From the NCBI GenBank assembly GCA_026931325.1, contig JAIXLO010000097.1, positions 1 to 64,000 on the forward strand: a DNA stretch of 64,000 bases, read 5' to 3'. The position numbers were made by a program, and so were the translations under genes. How positions within the stretch are numbered: the stretch's first letter is position 1; the number at the start of each line of letters is the position of its first letter. This DNA comes from Chitinophagales bacterium (lineage in GTDB: Bacteria; Bacteroidota; Bacteroidia; Chitinophagales; Chitinophagaceae). Positions 26,403-34,863 of this stretch are shown piece by piece. A model generated the notes under the pieces. That model ran no database searches, was not told the origin of the DNA, and saw nothing but the letters and a program-made list of their open reading frames with translations.

Positions 26403-27239
26403 TTAAACCTGCTTCTTCCAATAATTCTTAAAAAATTTCCCTACACTTTTTATCATATCCATGCATCCTGTAAAAAATGTTTTTAGTATAAAAGTATTTA
26501 ATCGCTTTTGCTTTAATTCATTTAGCACAAACTGCCATTTTACTTTTCTCATTCTGGTAAACAAGTTTATGTTTCTTGTTCTCGTAAAAGAAGTAGAAAG
26601 TATTCTGTGTAACACTAATGGCTCATTAAGTTTAGCAATAATTTTATTTTGAGAAGTAAGCCTCAACCATAAATCATAATCTTCAGATAGCTTTTGCGTT
26701 GGTTCGTATTGAAAGGCTTTTAATACATCTGCTTTTATAACAACTGTTGGATGTGCAATACAATTATTTTTCCATAAAAAACTACGAATTTCTTTTGTAG
26801 AAACATTTTGTACATCATCATTCCAAACACCAATATTGTTATTATTTTCATCAATTAAAGTTACAGTACTTGCAACTACATCTACCTTTTGATTGTTTTC
26901 TAAAAACTGAATTTGCTTTTCTAATCTGTTATTTAAACAAACATCATCACCATCCATTCTGGCAATATATTTTGCTTGAGATGATACTAAACTTATTCCT
27001 TTATTAAGGTTATTTATTAAGCCAATATTTTTTTCGTTGATGATAAGTTTTATTCTTTTATCAGATATTTTTTTAAGAATATTCAGTGTATTATCTGTAG
27101 ATGCATCTTCTAAAATAATTAATTCAAAATTGGTATAAGTTTGTTGCAATACACTATTTACAGCTTGTGCAATATATTTTTCACAATTATACACAGGCAT
27201 TATAATGCTTATCAATGGTTGATTATTTTCAATAGCCAT
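26403..27239 (-). CDS. Glycosyltransferase family 2
   Basis: A 278-residue GT-A enzyme. Family landmarks are PLISIIMPVYNCEKYIAQAVNSVLQQ, LIILEDASTDNT, the DxD metal site in ARMDGDDV, and a catalytic acidic loop in QKLSEDYDLWLRL. No membrane helix is obvious, so it probably acts at the cytoplasmic face. It follows the YfhO-type gene by 25 nt and precedes the GT4 gene, suggesting a small glycosylation operon. The acceptor and sugar cannot be read from sequence. Confidence 0.88.
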   Translation of the reverse strand: MAIENNQPLISIIMPVYNCEKYIAQAVNSVLQQTYTNFELIILEDASTDNTLNILKKISDKRIKLIINEKNIGLINNLNKGISLVSSQAKYIARMDGDDVCLNNRLEKQIQFLENNQKVDVVASTVTLIDENNNNIGVWNDDVQNVSTKEIRSFLWKNNCIAHPTVVIKADVLKAFQYEPTQKLSEDYDLWLRLTSQNKIIAKLNEPLVLHRILSTSFTRTRNINLFTRMRKVKWQFVLNELKQKRLNTFILKTFFTGCMDMIKSVGKFFKNYWKKQV

Positions 27240-27264
27240 TTACAAAAACAATGATTAAAAATCT

Positions 27265-29745
27265 TTAAACTTTTTTTGTTCTGTTTTTAAATTCAAGAAA
27301 AATAGTTGATGCTACTAATAAGTAAATTAAAATTGCTGAAACGCTGGACATTTTCCAACCTACTGCATGACTTGCAGGTTCAAACTTAAATACAATTTCG
27401 TGTTCACCCGCAGGTATTGGCATACCACGTAAAATATAATTTACTTTAGCATAAGGTGTTAATTTTCCATCTATATAAGCATTCCATCCCTTATCATAAT
27501 AAACTTCACTAAACACTGCAAACTGTGTTGATGTTGATTTGCTTTTATATTTTACAACATCATTTTCTTTTTTCTCTAATCCAATTTTTGCAGTAGAATC
27601 ATAACTAAAGTTTGTATTAGCAATATTATCAAAGCCTTTACCTATAACAGCAGTATCTTTTACATCTAAATTAGTAAGAGCATCCATTTCTTCTCTTGGC
27701 GTTGAAGCTTTTCTTAACCCTTTAATGAACCAAACAGAACCACAAGCATCAGGATTTACTTCTACTTGATTTGCATTGCTTGTACCATGAATAATATATT
27801 TTGTATTAAGCATATCCAAAACAGGTTTGCAGTTTGGATAATTGTATAATTGGTTTTCTGCTAAATCCTGAAAAAGACTCAGTTTTGCAGCACTATAACC
27901 ACCAACTGATTGATGATAATAAGCTGACCTTGCACCATAATTAATAGCAGCTTGTGCACCATTACTTACATCAAAAACTCTGTAATCTGATTTATCCTGA
28001 AGAATAAATTTATCTGCTGGTGTTGGTACAAAACCTGCTTCATATTCATCTTTATATTGATAATTGTCTTTGTTTAAATAAGTAGTATCAACAGACATAA
28101 TATCAATAAATGCAAAAACACCAACTGCTGCAATTAACATCCAATCTTTAATTTTATTTTTAATACTCAACCAAATTGCTAATGCTGCAACAGCAATAAA
28201 AAATACTGAACGAAGAATATCACTCATAAATAAACTTCTTCTATCATCAATCAATCCATTAATCATTTTTTTACCAGCATCAAGAAAAACACTTTTCGTT
28301 TCAGCATCAGGTATATTATTGATTGATTGCATTAAATTGTTATCAGCCTCTCCTTTATAATCAAAACCAAAATACATCATTAATAAAATCACAAAAACAC
28401 CAATCGTAATAAATAACCCTTTTTTGTATTTAGCAAACAACAATAATTTATCTTTAGTATCTATTATTTTTTGAAGTGCTAAAACAGCCATCATATTTAA
28501 TAAAAAAGTTGGAACAACCAATATCATACTTGGTGCTCTAAACTTATTATACATTGGTAAATGATTAAATAAAAATGTATTGAAGCCTTTGAAATAACTT
28601 CCCCAACTCATCATTATAGTTAATATCGTAACAGCTAAAATCCACCATTTGTATTTGTTATCTAAAATTACAAAACCAAGTATTGCTAAAAAGCAAATAA
28701 TAGCACCAACATAAGGTGGACCAGAAGTTCCACCTATACCTCCCCAATAAAAGCTTAAACCACCTTGTAACTGACGGCCAATTTGAGGATTCATTTCTTG
28801 TAAAGCTTGTACAGCTTTTGATTTATCTTCAGACACTTCCATTTTGTTGCTTCCTCCAAACATTCTTGGTACAAGCATTACAAAAGGTTCTGTTTTATAC
28901 ATGCTATAACTGAAAGCATATTCTTCTGTTAAACCCTGATTGGTAGATTTAGATTTTGCATCTGCTAATTGAGAGCCTCCACGAATAGATTCTTTTGTAT
29001 ATTCTTTATCTGGCAATAAAAGAACAGCATTTTGTAAAGCCCCCAAACCTATGCCTGCTAAAGAAATAAAAGCAGCAATCATTAAATGCTTGTATTCTTT
29101 TTTAAGAATACATTGTATAGCAAAAGATATGCTCATAAAAGCAATAATTATCATTGCATAATAAATAATTTGATAATGCTTTTGAGCAAAAAGTGTTGCA
29201 GTGAAAAGTGCTGATAATGATGCACCCCACCAATATTTTTTATTAAAAATTAAAACCAATGAACCAATAAGACCTGGTAATACAGCTAATGAAATCATTT
29301 TGGTATCGTGTCCTTCTGCTACAATAATTACATTATAAGTTGCATAAGCATAACACAATGAAACTGCAATTCCAATCCAATGCTTAACTTTTAAAACTTG
29401 CGATAAAAAATAAAAACAAATACTTGCCATAAAGAAAAACATAAATGGCTTTGGAAGTTTAAGTGATATGATGTCCATAAAATAATAAGCCACCATATTA
29501 TTGCTTCTTCCTTTAATCATATAACCTGGCATACCACCAAACATGCCATTTGTCCACAAAGGCACAATACCTGTAGATTCATAAGCAACTTCTTGATTTT
29601 GTGCCATTGCTTTCCATTGAGAGATATCGGCTTGTTGTAAAACATTTCCTTCTAATGCAGGTTTGCAATACAATAATGCAACTACTAAAAAAATTGCAAC
29701 AGCAATAGCATGTGGTGTTATTTGTTTCCAGTTAATGTATTTCAT
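27265..29745 (-). CDS. YfhO-family multi-pass membrane protein
   Basis: An 826-residue integral membrane protein of the YfhO family, thought to be GT-C-like membrane glycosyltransferases; in Bacillus YfhO glycosylates lipoteichoic acid. At least eleven hydrophobic segments cover residues 13-590, beginning HAIAVAIFLVVALLYC. The first loop has an acidic residue (LQQADISQW), and LMYFG and YKGEADN follow later. A large soluble domain of about 200 residues and a final membrane helix (MSSVSAILIYLLVASTIFL) close the protein. It is the first gene of a run with two glycosyltransferases, so it may transfer lipid-linked sugars across the membrane; this is inference. Confidence 0.82.
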   Translation of the reverse strand: MKYINWKQITPHAIAVAIFLVVALLYCKPALEGNVLQQADISQWKAMAQNQEVAYESTGIVPLWTNGMFGGMPGYMIKGRSNNMVAYYFMDIISLKLPKPFMFFFMASICFYFLSQVLKVKHWIGIAVSLCYAYATYNVIIVAEGHDTKMISLAVLPGLIGSLVLIFNKKYWWGASLSALFTATLFAQKHYQIIYYAMIIIAFMSISFAIQCILKKEYKHLMIAAFISLAGIGLGALQNAVLLLPDKEYTKESIRGGSQLADAKSKSTNQGLTEEYAFSYSMYKTEPFVMLVPRMFGGSNKMEVSEDKSKAVQALQEMNPQIGRQLQGGLSFYWGGIGGTSGPPYVGAIICFLAILGFVILDNKYKWWILAVTILTIMMSWGSYFKGFNTFLFNHLPMYNKFRAPSMILVVPTFLLNMMAVLALQKIIDTKDKLLLFAKYKKGLFITIGVFVILLMMYFGFDYKGEADNNLMQSINNIPDAETKSVFLDAGKKMINGLIDDRRSLFMSDILRSVFFIAVAALAIWLSIKNKIKDWMLIAAVGVFAFIDIMSVDTTYLNKDNYQYKDEYEAGFVPTPADKFILQDKSDYRVFDVSNGAQAAINYGARSAYYHQSVGGYSAAKLSLFQDLAENQLYNYPNCKPVLDMLNTKYIIHGTSNANQVEVNPDACGSVWFIKGLRKASTPREEMDALTNLDVKDTAVIGKGFDNIANTNFSYDSTAKIGLEKKENDVVKYKSKSTSTQFAVFSEVYYDKGWNAYIDGKLTPYAKVNYILRGMPIPAGEHEIVFKFEPASHAVGWKMSSVSAILIYLLVASTIFLEFKNRTKKV

Positions 29746-29802
29746 TCATTTTAATTTTAAGAGATGGCAAATTAATGTTATTTTTCACACCAAAATAAAA
29801 AT

Positions 29803-30084
29803 ATGGGATGGCTTTTATTTTTAAGTAGAGTTAGTTTTATCTGCAATATCTGTTATGTACTTTCTGTTGTTGGTAGATATTTCAATTTAGAGCAAATACA
29901 CGATAGTGTAAAAAATACTGTGATAATATTGGGTTTTATAGCTGTTTTTATAAATGTTTTGGTTAATTTATTATGGATTTTTAGTTTAATAATAAGTAAA
30001 AAATCAGCTCCATTATGGTTGGGTATTGTAAATTTTTTGTTTTTAATTTTTCAAATAGTTAATTCTTTTATTATTGAATTATAA
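29803..30084 (+). CDS. Small three-helix membrane protein, unknown function
   Basis: A 93-residue, strongly hydrophobic protein with three predicted membrane spans (about residues 4-24, 40-62 and 70-92). It has few charges and a conserved-looking NxCYVLSVVGRYF segment in the first loop. I do not recognise a named family, though similar short membrane proteins occur in Chitinophagaceae. It is divergent from the YfhO-type gene and convergent with the Nudix gene (20-nt gap). Confidence 0.6.
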   Translation: MGWLLFLSRVSFICNICYVLSVVGRYFNLEQIHDSVKNTVIILGFIAVFINVLVNLLWIFSLIISKKSAPLWLGIVNFLFLIFQIVNSFIIEL

Positions 30085-30104
30085 TTTAAAAAAATAGTTT
30101 CTTG

Positions 30105-30563
30105 TTAGAAGTTTTCTTTTAAAATTTTTACTACTATTTTATCAATTGGTAATGTCACAGATTCTTCATTAAAGTTTTTCCATTCAATAAAACGAAAACT
30201 CTCAGGTACAGGTGTTTTATGTATTTTATGTTCTTCTGAAAAATCAAAAGGGATATTAGAAGTTTTTAAAGAAGCAATATTTTTTGCATGAACAAAATAA
30301 TAAATGCTGATTATTTGGTCTGTATTATTGAATGCAGAAATTTGAAAAAAGTCTGTTGTGTAAATATGCTTTCCAACAGAAATATTTAACCCTGTTTCTT
30401 CTTTAAATTCTCTTTTTAAACAATCTATAGTTCCTTCACCAAATTCAAGCCCACCACCAGGGAACTTTGTATAATATTTGCCTCTAATAAATTCATCGCT
30501 TACTAAAACTCTTTTATGTTCATCTAATAAAATTCCATAAACTCTAATATTAAAAAGTGCCAT
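30105..30563 (-). CDS. Nudix hydrolase
   Basis: A 152-residue Nudix-fold pyrophosphohydrolase. The Nudix box GX5EX7REUXEEXGU is matched by GGLEFGEGTIDCLKREFKEE plus TGL at about residues 36-58. The N-terminal strand FNIRVYGILLDEHKRVLVSDE is typical of MutT/ADP-ribose-type members, and the C-terminal segment (about 95-135) carries FRFIEW. The substrate cannot be predicted. It stands 35 nt downstream of the HI0933-type flavoprotein gene on the same strand, so it may share its promoter. Confidence 0.88.
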   Translation of the reverse strand: MALFNIRVYGILLDEHKRVLVSDEFIRGKYYTKFPGGGLEFGEGTIDCLKREFKEETGLNISVGKHIYTTDFFQISAFNNTDQIISIYYFVHAKNIASLKTSNIPFDFSEEHKIHKTPVPESFRFIEWKNFNEESVTLPIDKIVVKILKENF

Positions 30564-30598
30564 AAGTTGTCATTATTTTGTTTGATAGTTTTTAAAAA

Positions 30599-31831
30599 TT
30601 AGCTCAAAGATTTTTTTGCTATTTCATTTGCTGCAATAAATGCTGTAGTCCAAGCATTTTGAAAATTAAAGCCTCCAGTAATTCCATCAATATTTAAAAC
30701 TTCTCCTGCAAAAAATAAGTTTTCTACTAATTTGCTTTGCATAGTATTTACATCAACTTCATTTAATTGTATGCCACCACATGTTACAAACTCTTCTTTA
30801 AAAGTAGTTTTACCTTTTACTCTAAACTCTTGTGCAGTAAGGCTTTTAATAAGATTATTTTGTTGTTTAGATGAAATATCAGCCCAATGTAAATTTTCAT
30901 TTATTTTATTTTCTTGTAAAAAATATTGCCATAATCTGTTGGGTAATCCAAAAGGATTTTTTGCGTAAATTTTATTAGAAGCAAATTTTTGACGAAGTAT
31001 TTTCCATTCTTCTTGTAAACTTTGTTCTGAATAATTACCAAGCCAATTAATAATAATATTGAAGTGATAATTTTTTTCTGCTAATTCTTTTGCTGCATAA
31101 GCAGATAATTTTAAAACAGCAGGTCCGCTAACTCCCCAATGAGTAATTAGCAATGCTCCTTTATTGTGCAGTTTTGTACCTGCAATTTTTATTTGAGTAT
31201 TATCAACGCTTATACCCATCAATGTTGTTAAAGAATTATTAGGAATATTAAATGTAAATAATGATGGTATTGGGTTTTCAATATTATGACCAAGTTTTTT
31301 TATCCAATCAAACTGTGCAGATTTTGGATAACCTCCAGTAGCAATACATAAATAGTTACAAAGAAATTTTCTGTTATCATTTATATATAATTTAAAAATT
31401 TTTTCTTGTTGTTGAATTTCTTTTACTTCACAATTCATTAATATTTCAATATTATATTTATTAGCTTCTTTTAAAAAGCAATCAATAATTGTTTGAGAAG
31501 TATTTGTTGCAGGAAACATTCTTCCATCTTCTTCAGTTTTCAATAACACATTTCTTTCTTTGAACCATTCTATTGTATGTTTGGTATTAAACCAATGAAA
31601 AGCTTTTTTTAAAAAGTTAGTGCCACGAGGGTATTTTTTTATTAGTTCATTTATATCAAAACATTGATGAATAACATTACATCTTCCACCACCACTAATT
31701 TTTACTTTGCTTAATAATTTATTTGATTTTTCAATAATAATTACTTTAAGAGAAGGATTGAGTTTTGCAGCATTTATAGCACAAAAAAAACCTGCTGCAC
31801 CGCCGCCAATAACTATCAATGTTTTTTGCAT
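30599..31831 (-). CDS. HI0933-family NAD(P)/FAD-dependent flavoprotein
   Basis: A 410-residue flavoprotein of the HI0933/BaiN group (aminoacetone oxidase-like in some annotations). The FAD-binding motif GGGAAGFFCAINAA starts near residue 8 and is followed by IIIEKSNKLLSKVKISGGGRCN, a signature of this family. ATGGYPKSA marks the second dinucleotide region and NIDGITGGFNFQNAWTTAF the C-terminal FAD contact. The physiological substrate is not known. A full two-element promoter is seen 15 nt upstream of the ATG. The Nudix gene follows at 35 nt. Confidence 0.87.
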   Translation of the reverse strand: MQKTLIVIGGGAAGFFCAINAAKLNPSLKVIIIEKSNKLLSKVKISGGGRCNVIHQCFDINELIKKYPRGTNFLKKAFHWFNTKHTIEWFKERNVLLKTEEDGRMFPATNTSQTIIDCFLKEANKYNIEILMNCEVKEIQQQEKIFKLYINDNRKFLCNYLCIATGGYPKSAQFDWIKKLGHNIENPIPSLFTFNIPNNSLTTLMGISVDNTQIKIAGTKLHNKGALLITHWGVSGPAVLKLSAYAAKELAEKNYHFNIIINWLGNYSEQSLQEEWKILRQKFASNKIYAKNPFGLPNRLWQYFLQENKINENLHWADISSKQQNNLIKSLTAQEFRVKGKTTFKEEFVTCGGIQLNEVDVNTMQSKLVENLFFAGEVLNIDGITGGFNFQNAWTTAFIAANEIAKKSLS

Positions 31832-31845
31832 AAAAAATTATGAAA

Positions 31846-31876
31846 CAAAACTACAAGTTCGTAAGTGTATTGCAAA
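31846..31876 (-). promoter_or_regulatory. Bacteroidota-type promoter of the HI0933-type gene
   Basis: On the minus strand TTTG (31876-31873), 19 nt, then TAGTTTTG (31853-31846) match both consensus elements. The ATG at 31831 follows 14 nt after the -7 box. Confidence 0.6.
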
Positions 31877-31878
31877 TA

Positions 31879-31904
31879 AAAACACCCTTTTTCAAGGGTG
31901 CTTT
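31879..31904 (-). terminator. Terminator of the YdeI-like gene
   Basis: CACCCTT (31883-31889) pairs with AAGGGTG (31894-31900), and the minus strand continues with a T-run. The hairpin overlaps the upstream edge of the next promoter. Confidence 0.8.
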
Positions 31905-31911
31905 ATTTAAT

Positions 31912-32562
31912 CTATCTTTCAGAGGGTTTCTTTTTACCTGCTTTTAATTTTTCTAATACAGCATCTAATCTTCTTTGTCTTGTATCAGATCTTTTAGCTG
32001 CTTGAATCCATTTTACATATTCCTTTTGATTAGGCGTAGGAAGAGATGTGAAGAATTCTTTTATTTTTTGATATTTATCAAAAATTCTCTCCAGTTCAAT
32101 TGGATAATGAACTAAGCTCTTTTGAAAGTTATCAGACATTTCAACTTTAGGGTCAGGTTGAATAATTGGCATATCTTTATTTCTCTTAAATTGAACAGCA
32201 CTCCACATGTGGTCTAAAACTACATCTTCAATTCTTTCATATCCATTATTTTTAAGAATATCCCAACTACTTTCACGATTTAAGTCACTTGCAATTTTAC
32301 TTGTTTGCTTAGGGCAAGCAATCCAAAGTTTACTGTTATCATGTAAAGCTGTAAGAACTTCTCTTACAACATTATTTAGCTGAAATTTATTAACTGCAAA
32401 AACTAAAGCAAAATCTACTTTTTTAACCTTTAATAAAGGGGTTACATTTTTTGCATAAGATAATTTAGAAAACTGCTTTTCAATTCCAGATGGTACACCT
32501 TGTATTAGCAGATTTTTTTCATCTTGTAATGATAATTTTTCAAACAAACTTAAATTAGACAT
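31912..32562 (-). CDS. YdeI/OmpD-associated family protein with DUF3052-like N-terminus
   Basis: A 216-residue cytoplasmic protein. The N-terminal part (about 1-115) resembles the DUF3052 fold: LLIQGVPSGIEKQFSKL, VDFALVFAVNKFQL and LWIACPKQTSK. The C-terminal part carries the bacteriocin-protection/YdeI pattern FFTSLPTPNQKEYVKWIQAAKRSDTR. Function is not established; YdeI homologues have been linked to polymyxin or bacteriocin tolerance in other organisms. A TAACTTTG -7 box lies at 32602-32609 and a hairpin terminator follows the stop, so it is monocistronic. Confidence 0.78.
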   Translation of the reverse strand: MSNLSLFEKLSLQDEKNLLIQGVPSGIEKQFSKLSYAKNVTPLLKVKKVDFALVFAVNKFQLNNVVREVLTALHDNSKLWIACPKQTSKIASDLNRESSWDILKNNGYERIEDVVLDHMWSAVQFKRNKDMPIIQPDPKVEMSDNFQKSLVHYPIELERIFDKYQKIKEFFTSLPTPNQKEYVKWIQAAKRSDTRQRRLDAVLEKLKAGKKKPSER

Positions 32563-32601
32563 ATCCTAAAAGAAATTTTTCAGGTGATGTAAAAAGGAGC
32601 A

Positions 32602-32609
32602 CAAAGTTA
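32602..32609 (-). promoter_or_regulatory. -7 box of the YdeI-like gene
   Basis: The minus strand reads TAACTTTG (TAnnTTTG), 39 nt upstream of the ATG. No -33 TTG is evident. Confidence 0.35.
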
Positions 32610-32704
32610 ATAAAATTATATTAAGTAAGCTAATAATCTACCTATTAAATAGAATTTTTTAACGACACATTAAAATTATTTTATTGATTATCAATGCTAA
32701 AATT

Positions 32705-33526
32705 TTAATTAGAAATTGGTCTATAATAATCTCTAATTGTTTCATCCATTATTTTACTAAGTTCTTCAATTCTTACTTCTTCAGCAGGGTGAGTACTTAA
32801 AAAAGCAGGAGGCTTTTGTCCTTGAGATAATTTTTCCATTCTTTGCCAAAGAGGTATAGCTTCACGAATATTATAACCTGCTAATGCAGCATAACGTAAA
32901 CCAAATTTATCAGCTTCTAATTCTTGTTTTCTACTATGTGGTAACATAAAACCAACTTGTGTAGAAACACCATAAGCTGTCATAAATAAATTTTGTGTTT
33001 GTTGAGGTTTTGTAGATAATGCTGTGCTTAAAGCTACTCCTCCTAATTGTTGTAATAATCCCTGACTCATTCTCTCATTTCCATGACGTGCAAGAGCATG
33101 AGCTATTTCGTGCCCCATTACTACAGCTAAAGCTGCTTCATTTTGTGTAATAGGTAATAAGCCTGTATAAACAACTATTTTACCACCAGGCATACACCAA
33201 GCATTTACTTCATTACTTTCTACTAAATGATATTCCCACTCATAACCATTTAATTCACTAATTAATCCTTGCTCAGTATAATATTTAGTAATTGCATTAG
33301 TAATTCTTTTACCCACTCTATTAACCATTTCAGCATCTTTATTAGTTGCAGTATTAACAATTTTACTTTTATTTAAAAATTGTCTGTACTCAGTTTTTGC
33401 CATTGTTTGTACTTCTGTTTCAGATACTAAACTTAATTGAGAACGTCCTGTAATACTATTTGTATAGCAACCTAACATTACTACACTTAAGCAACAGATA
33501 ATTATTAGCGTTTTTACTTGCATCAT
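32705..33526 (-). CDS. M48-family metallopeptidase lipoprotein
   Basis: A 273-residue zinc peptidase of family M48 (BepA/LoiP-like). A lipoprotein signal peptide with lipobox VMLGC anchors it at Cys20. The zinc site HEIAH lies in VVMGHEIAHALARHGNE, with the third ligand Glu in RKQELEADKFGL, and a terminal STHPAEEVRIEEL motif is typical. It probably acts in envelope protein quality control on the periplasmic side of a membrane. A TATCTTTG -7 box lies 40 nt upstream. It is divergent from the propeller lipoprotein gene. Confidence 0.9.
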   Translation of the reverse strand: MMQVKTLIIICCLSVVMLGCYTNSITGRSQLSLVSETEVQTMAKTEYRQFLNKSKIVNTATNKDAEMVNRVGKRITNAITKYYTEQGLISELNGYEWEYHLVESNEVNAWCMPGGKIVVYTGLLPITQNEAALAVVMGHEIAHALARHGNERMSQGLLQQLGGVALSTALSTKPQQTQNLFMTAYGVSTQVGFMLPHSRKQELEADKFGLRYAALAGYNIREAIPLWQRMEKLSQGQKPPAFLSTHPAEEVRIEELSKIMDETIRDYYRPISN

Positions 33527-33566
33527 TTTATGGTAAAGTTTAAAATAAATTTAAAAATAGTTGCAA

Positions 33567-33574
33567 CAAAGATA
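33567..33574 (-). promoter_or_regulatory. -7 box of the M48 peptidase gene
   Basis: The minus strand reads TATCTTTG, matching TAnnTTTG, 40 nt upstream of the ATG. No TTG at the standard distance. Confidence 0.35.
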
Positions 33575-33767
33575 GATAATGTATTGAATAGCATTTTTTG
33601 ATGGCTCCAACTAACAAAATTTTAAAGATTATTTATATTAACCTTTCAGTTTAATTAATGATAAAATTATGAGTAGGGGAAAACCACTAATTTTTAAAAT
33701 GCAGATTTCCCCTCTTACTTTCTTGAGTATTGCAATTGAATTTTGTGTTGAAATAAAAAACAACATT

Positions 33768-34841
33768 ATGAAAACAAGTTTTATAAAAAGAATTAGTGCA
33801 ATACTTATAGCAACAAGTATATTAGCATCTTGTTCTAAAAGCAGTAATTCATCAACAACAGAAACACCTGCAACTATTTATGTTGGTGGTTACACTTATG
33901 AATCTGCAAATTTTGGTGAAGTTATTTGGAAAAATGGTGTAGAACAAAAAGTATTTGACTCAACTTTAATGCCTTCAAGTGGATATGTACGTTATCCTGG
34001 TGCTATTTATGATTTAGATATTGAAAATGATAAAGTATATGCTGCATGGAAGCTTAGTTATAAAGCTTTATCAGCATATTACCCTACTGCTAAAACATAT
34101 TTATGGAAAAATAGCTCTAATACACTTTTAATAGATAATGATTACAATGTAAATCCTAAAGCTATTGATGTAAGTGGAACAGATATTTATTTTGGTGGGT
34201 TTTATACTAATACTTACGAATATCCAAGTATTTGGAAAAATAATGTTAGAACACAATTACCAGGAGGTACAGGTACAGTAAATGATTTATATGTAAATAA
34301 TTTAGATATATTTGCTGTAGGTAGTTTAAGTGCTAATACAACAGCTGCATATTGGAAGAATGGTGTATTAACTTCTTTAGCAACTGGTAATGGTTATAGT
34401 GCAAATGGAATTGCCTATTTTAATAATGATATTTTTGTAGCAGGTGAAGGCAAACTAGGTGGTGTAAATGATAATAGAAGTGCATTGATTTGGGTAAATG
34501 GAGTTCAGCAAAAATTAACAACACCAAGTTCACAACAAGGTGCTGCAGCAAATAGCATAGCTCTTTCTTCTACAAAAATATGTGTTGCAGGATATGCATA
34601 CTCTGGCTCTGATCAAAGAGCTACTGTTTGGATAAATGGTACACCAACCTTACTATCTACATCAGAAAGTATGGCTTATGCTGTTGCTATTAAAGACAAT
34701 ACTGTTTATGTAGTGGGATATGAAAAACCTAATAATTATTATAGAGCTAAACTATGGAAAATTACTGCTACTAATACTGAAAGTATCAACCTAAGTAATG
34801 GTACTGCAGATGCAAAAGCTTATAGTATTAAAGTAAAATAA
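33768..34841 (+). CDS. Lipoprotein with seven WKNG repeats (beta-propeller-like)
   Basis: A 357-residue lipoprotein. I chose the ATG at 33768 because it opens a signal peptide (MKTSFIKRISAILIATSI) with lipobox LASC; the longer frame adds 33 residues of no signal character. The mature part holds seven units of about 45-50 residues, each with a W-[KVI]-[NI] turn (VIWKNGVEQ, YLWKNSS, SIWKNNV, AYWKNGV, LIWVNGV, TVWINGT, KLWKIT). In most of the units the turn is preceded by a strand like IYVGGY or VYVVGY. This fits a seven-bladed propeller exposed at the outer membrane; its partner is unknown. An OmpA-family gene follows after 22 nt. Confidence 0.75.
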   Translation: MKTSFIKRISAILIATSILASCSKSSNSSTTETPATIYVGGYTYESANFGEVIWKNGVEQKVFDSTLMPSSGYVRYPGAIYDLDIENDKVYAAWKLSYKALSAYYPTAKTYLWKNSSNTLLIDNDYNVNPKAIDVSGTDIYFGGFYTNTYEYPSIWKNNVRTQLPGGTGTVNDLYVNNLDIFAVGSLSANTTAAYWKNGVLTSLATGNGYSANGIAYFNNDIFVAGEGKLGGVNDNRSALIWVNGVQQKLTTPSSQQGAAANSIALSSTKICVAGYAYSGSDQRATVWINGTPTLLSTSESMAYAVAIKDNTVYVVGYEKPNNYYRAKLWKITATNTESINLSNGTADAKAYSIKVK

Positions 34842-34863
34842 TTATAAACCTAAAACACTTAAT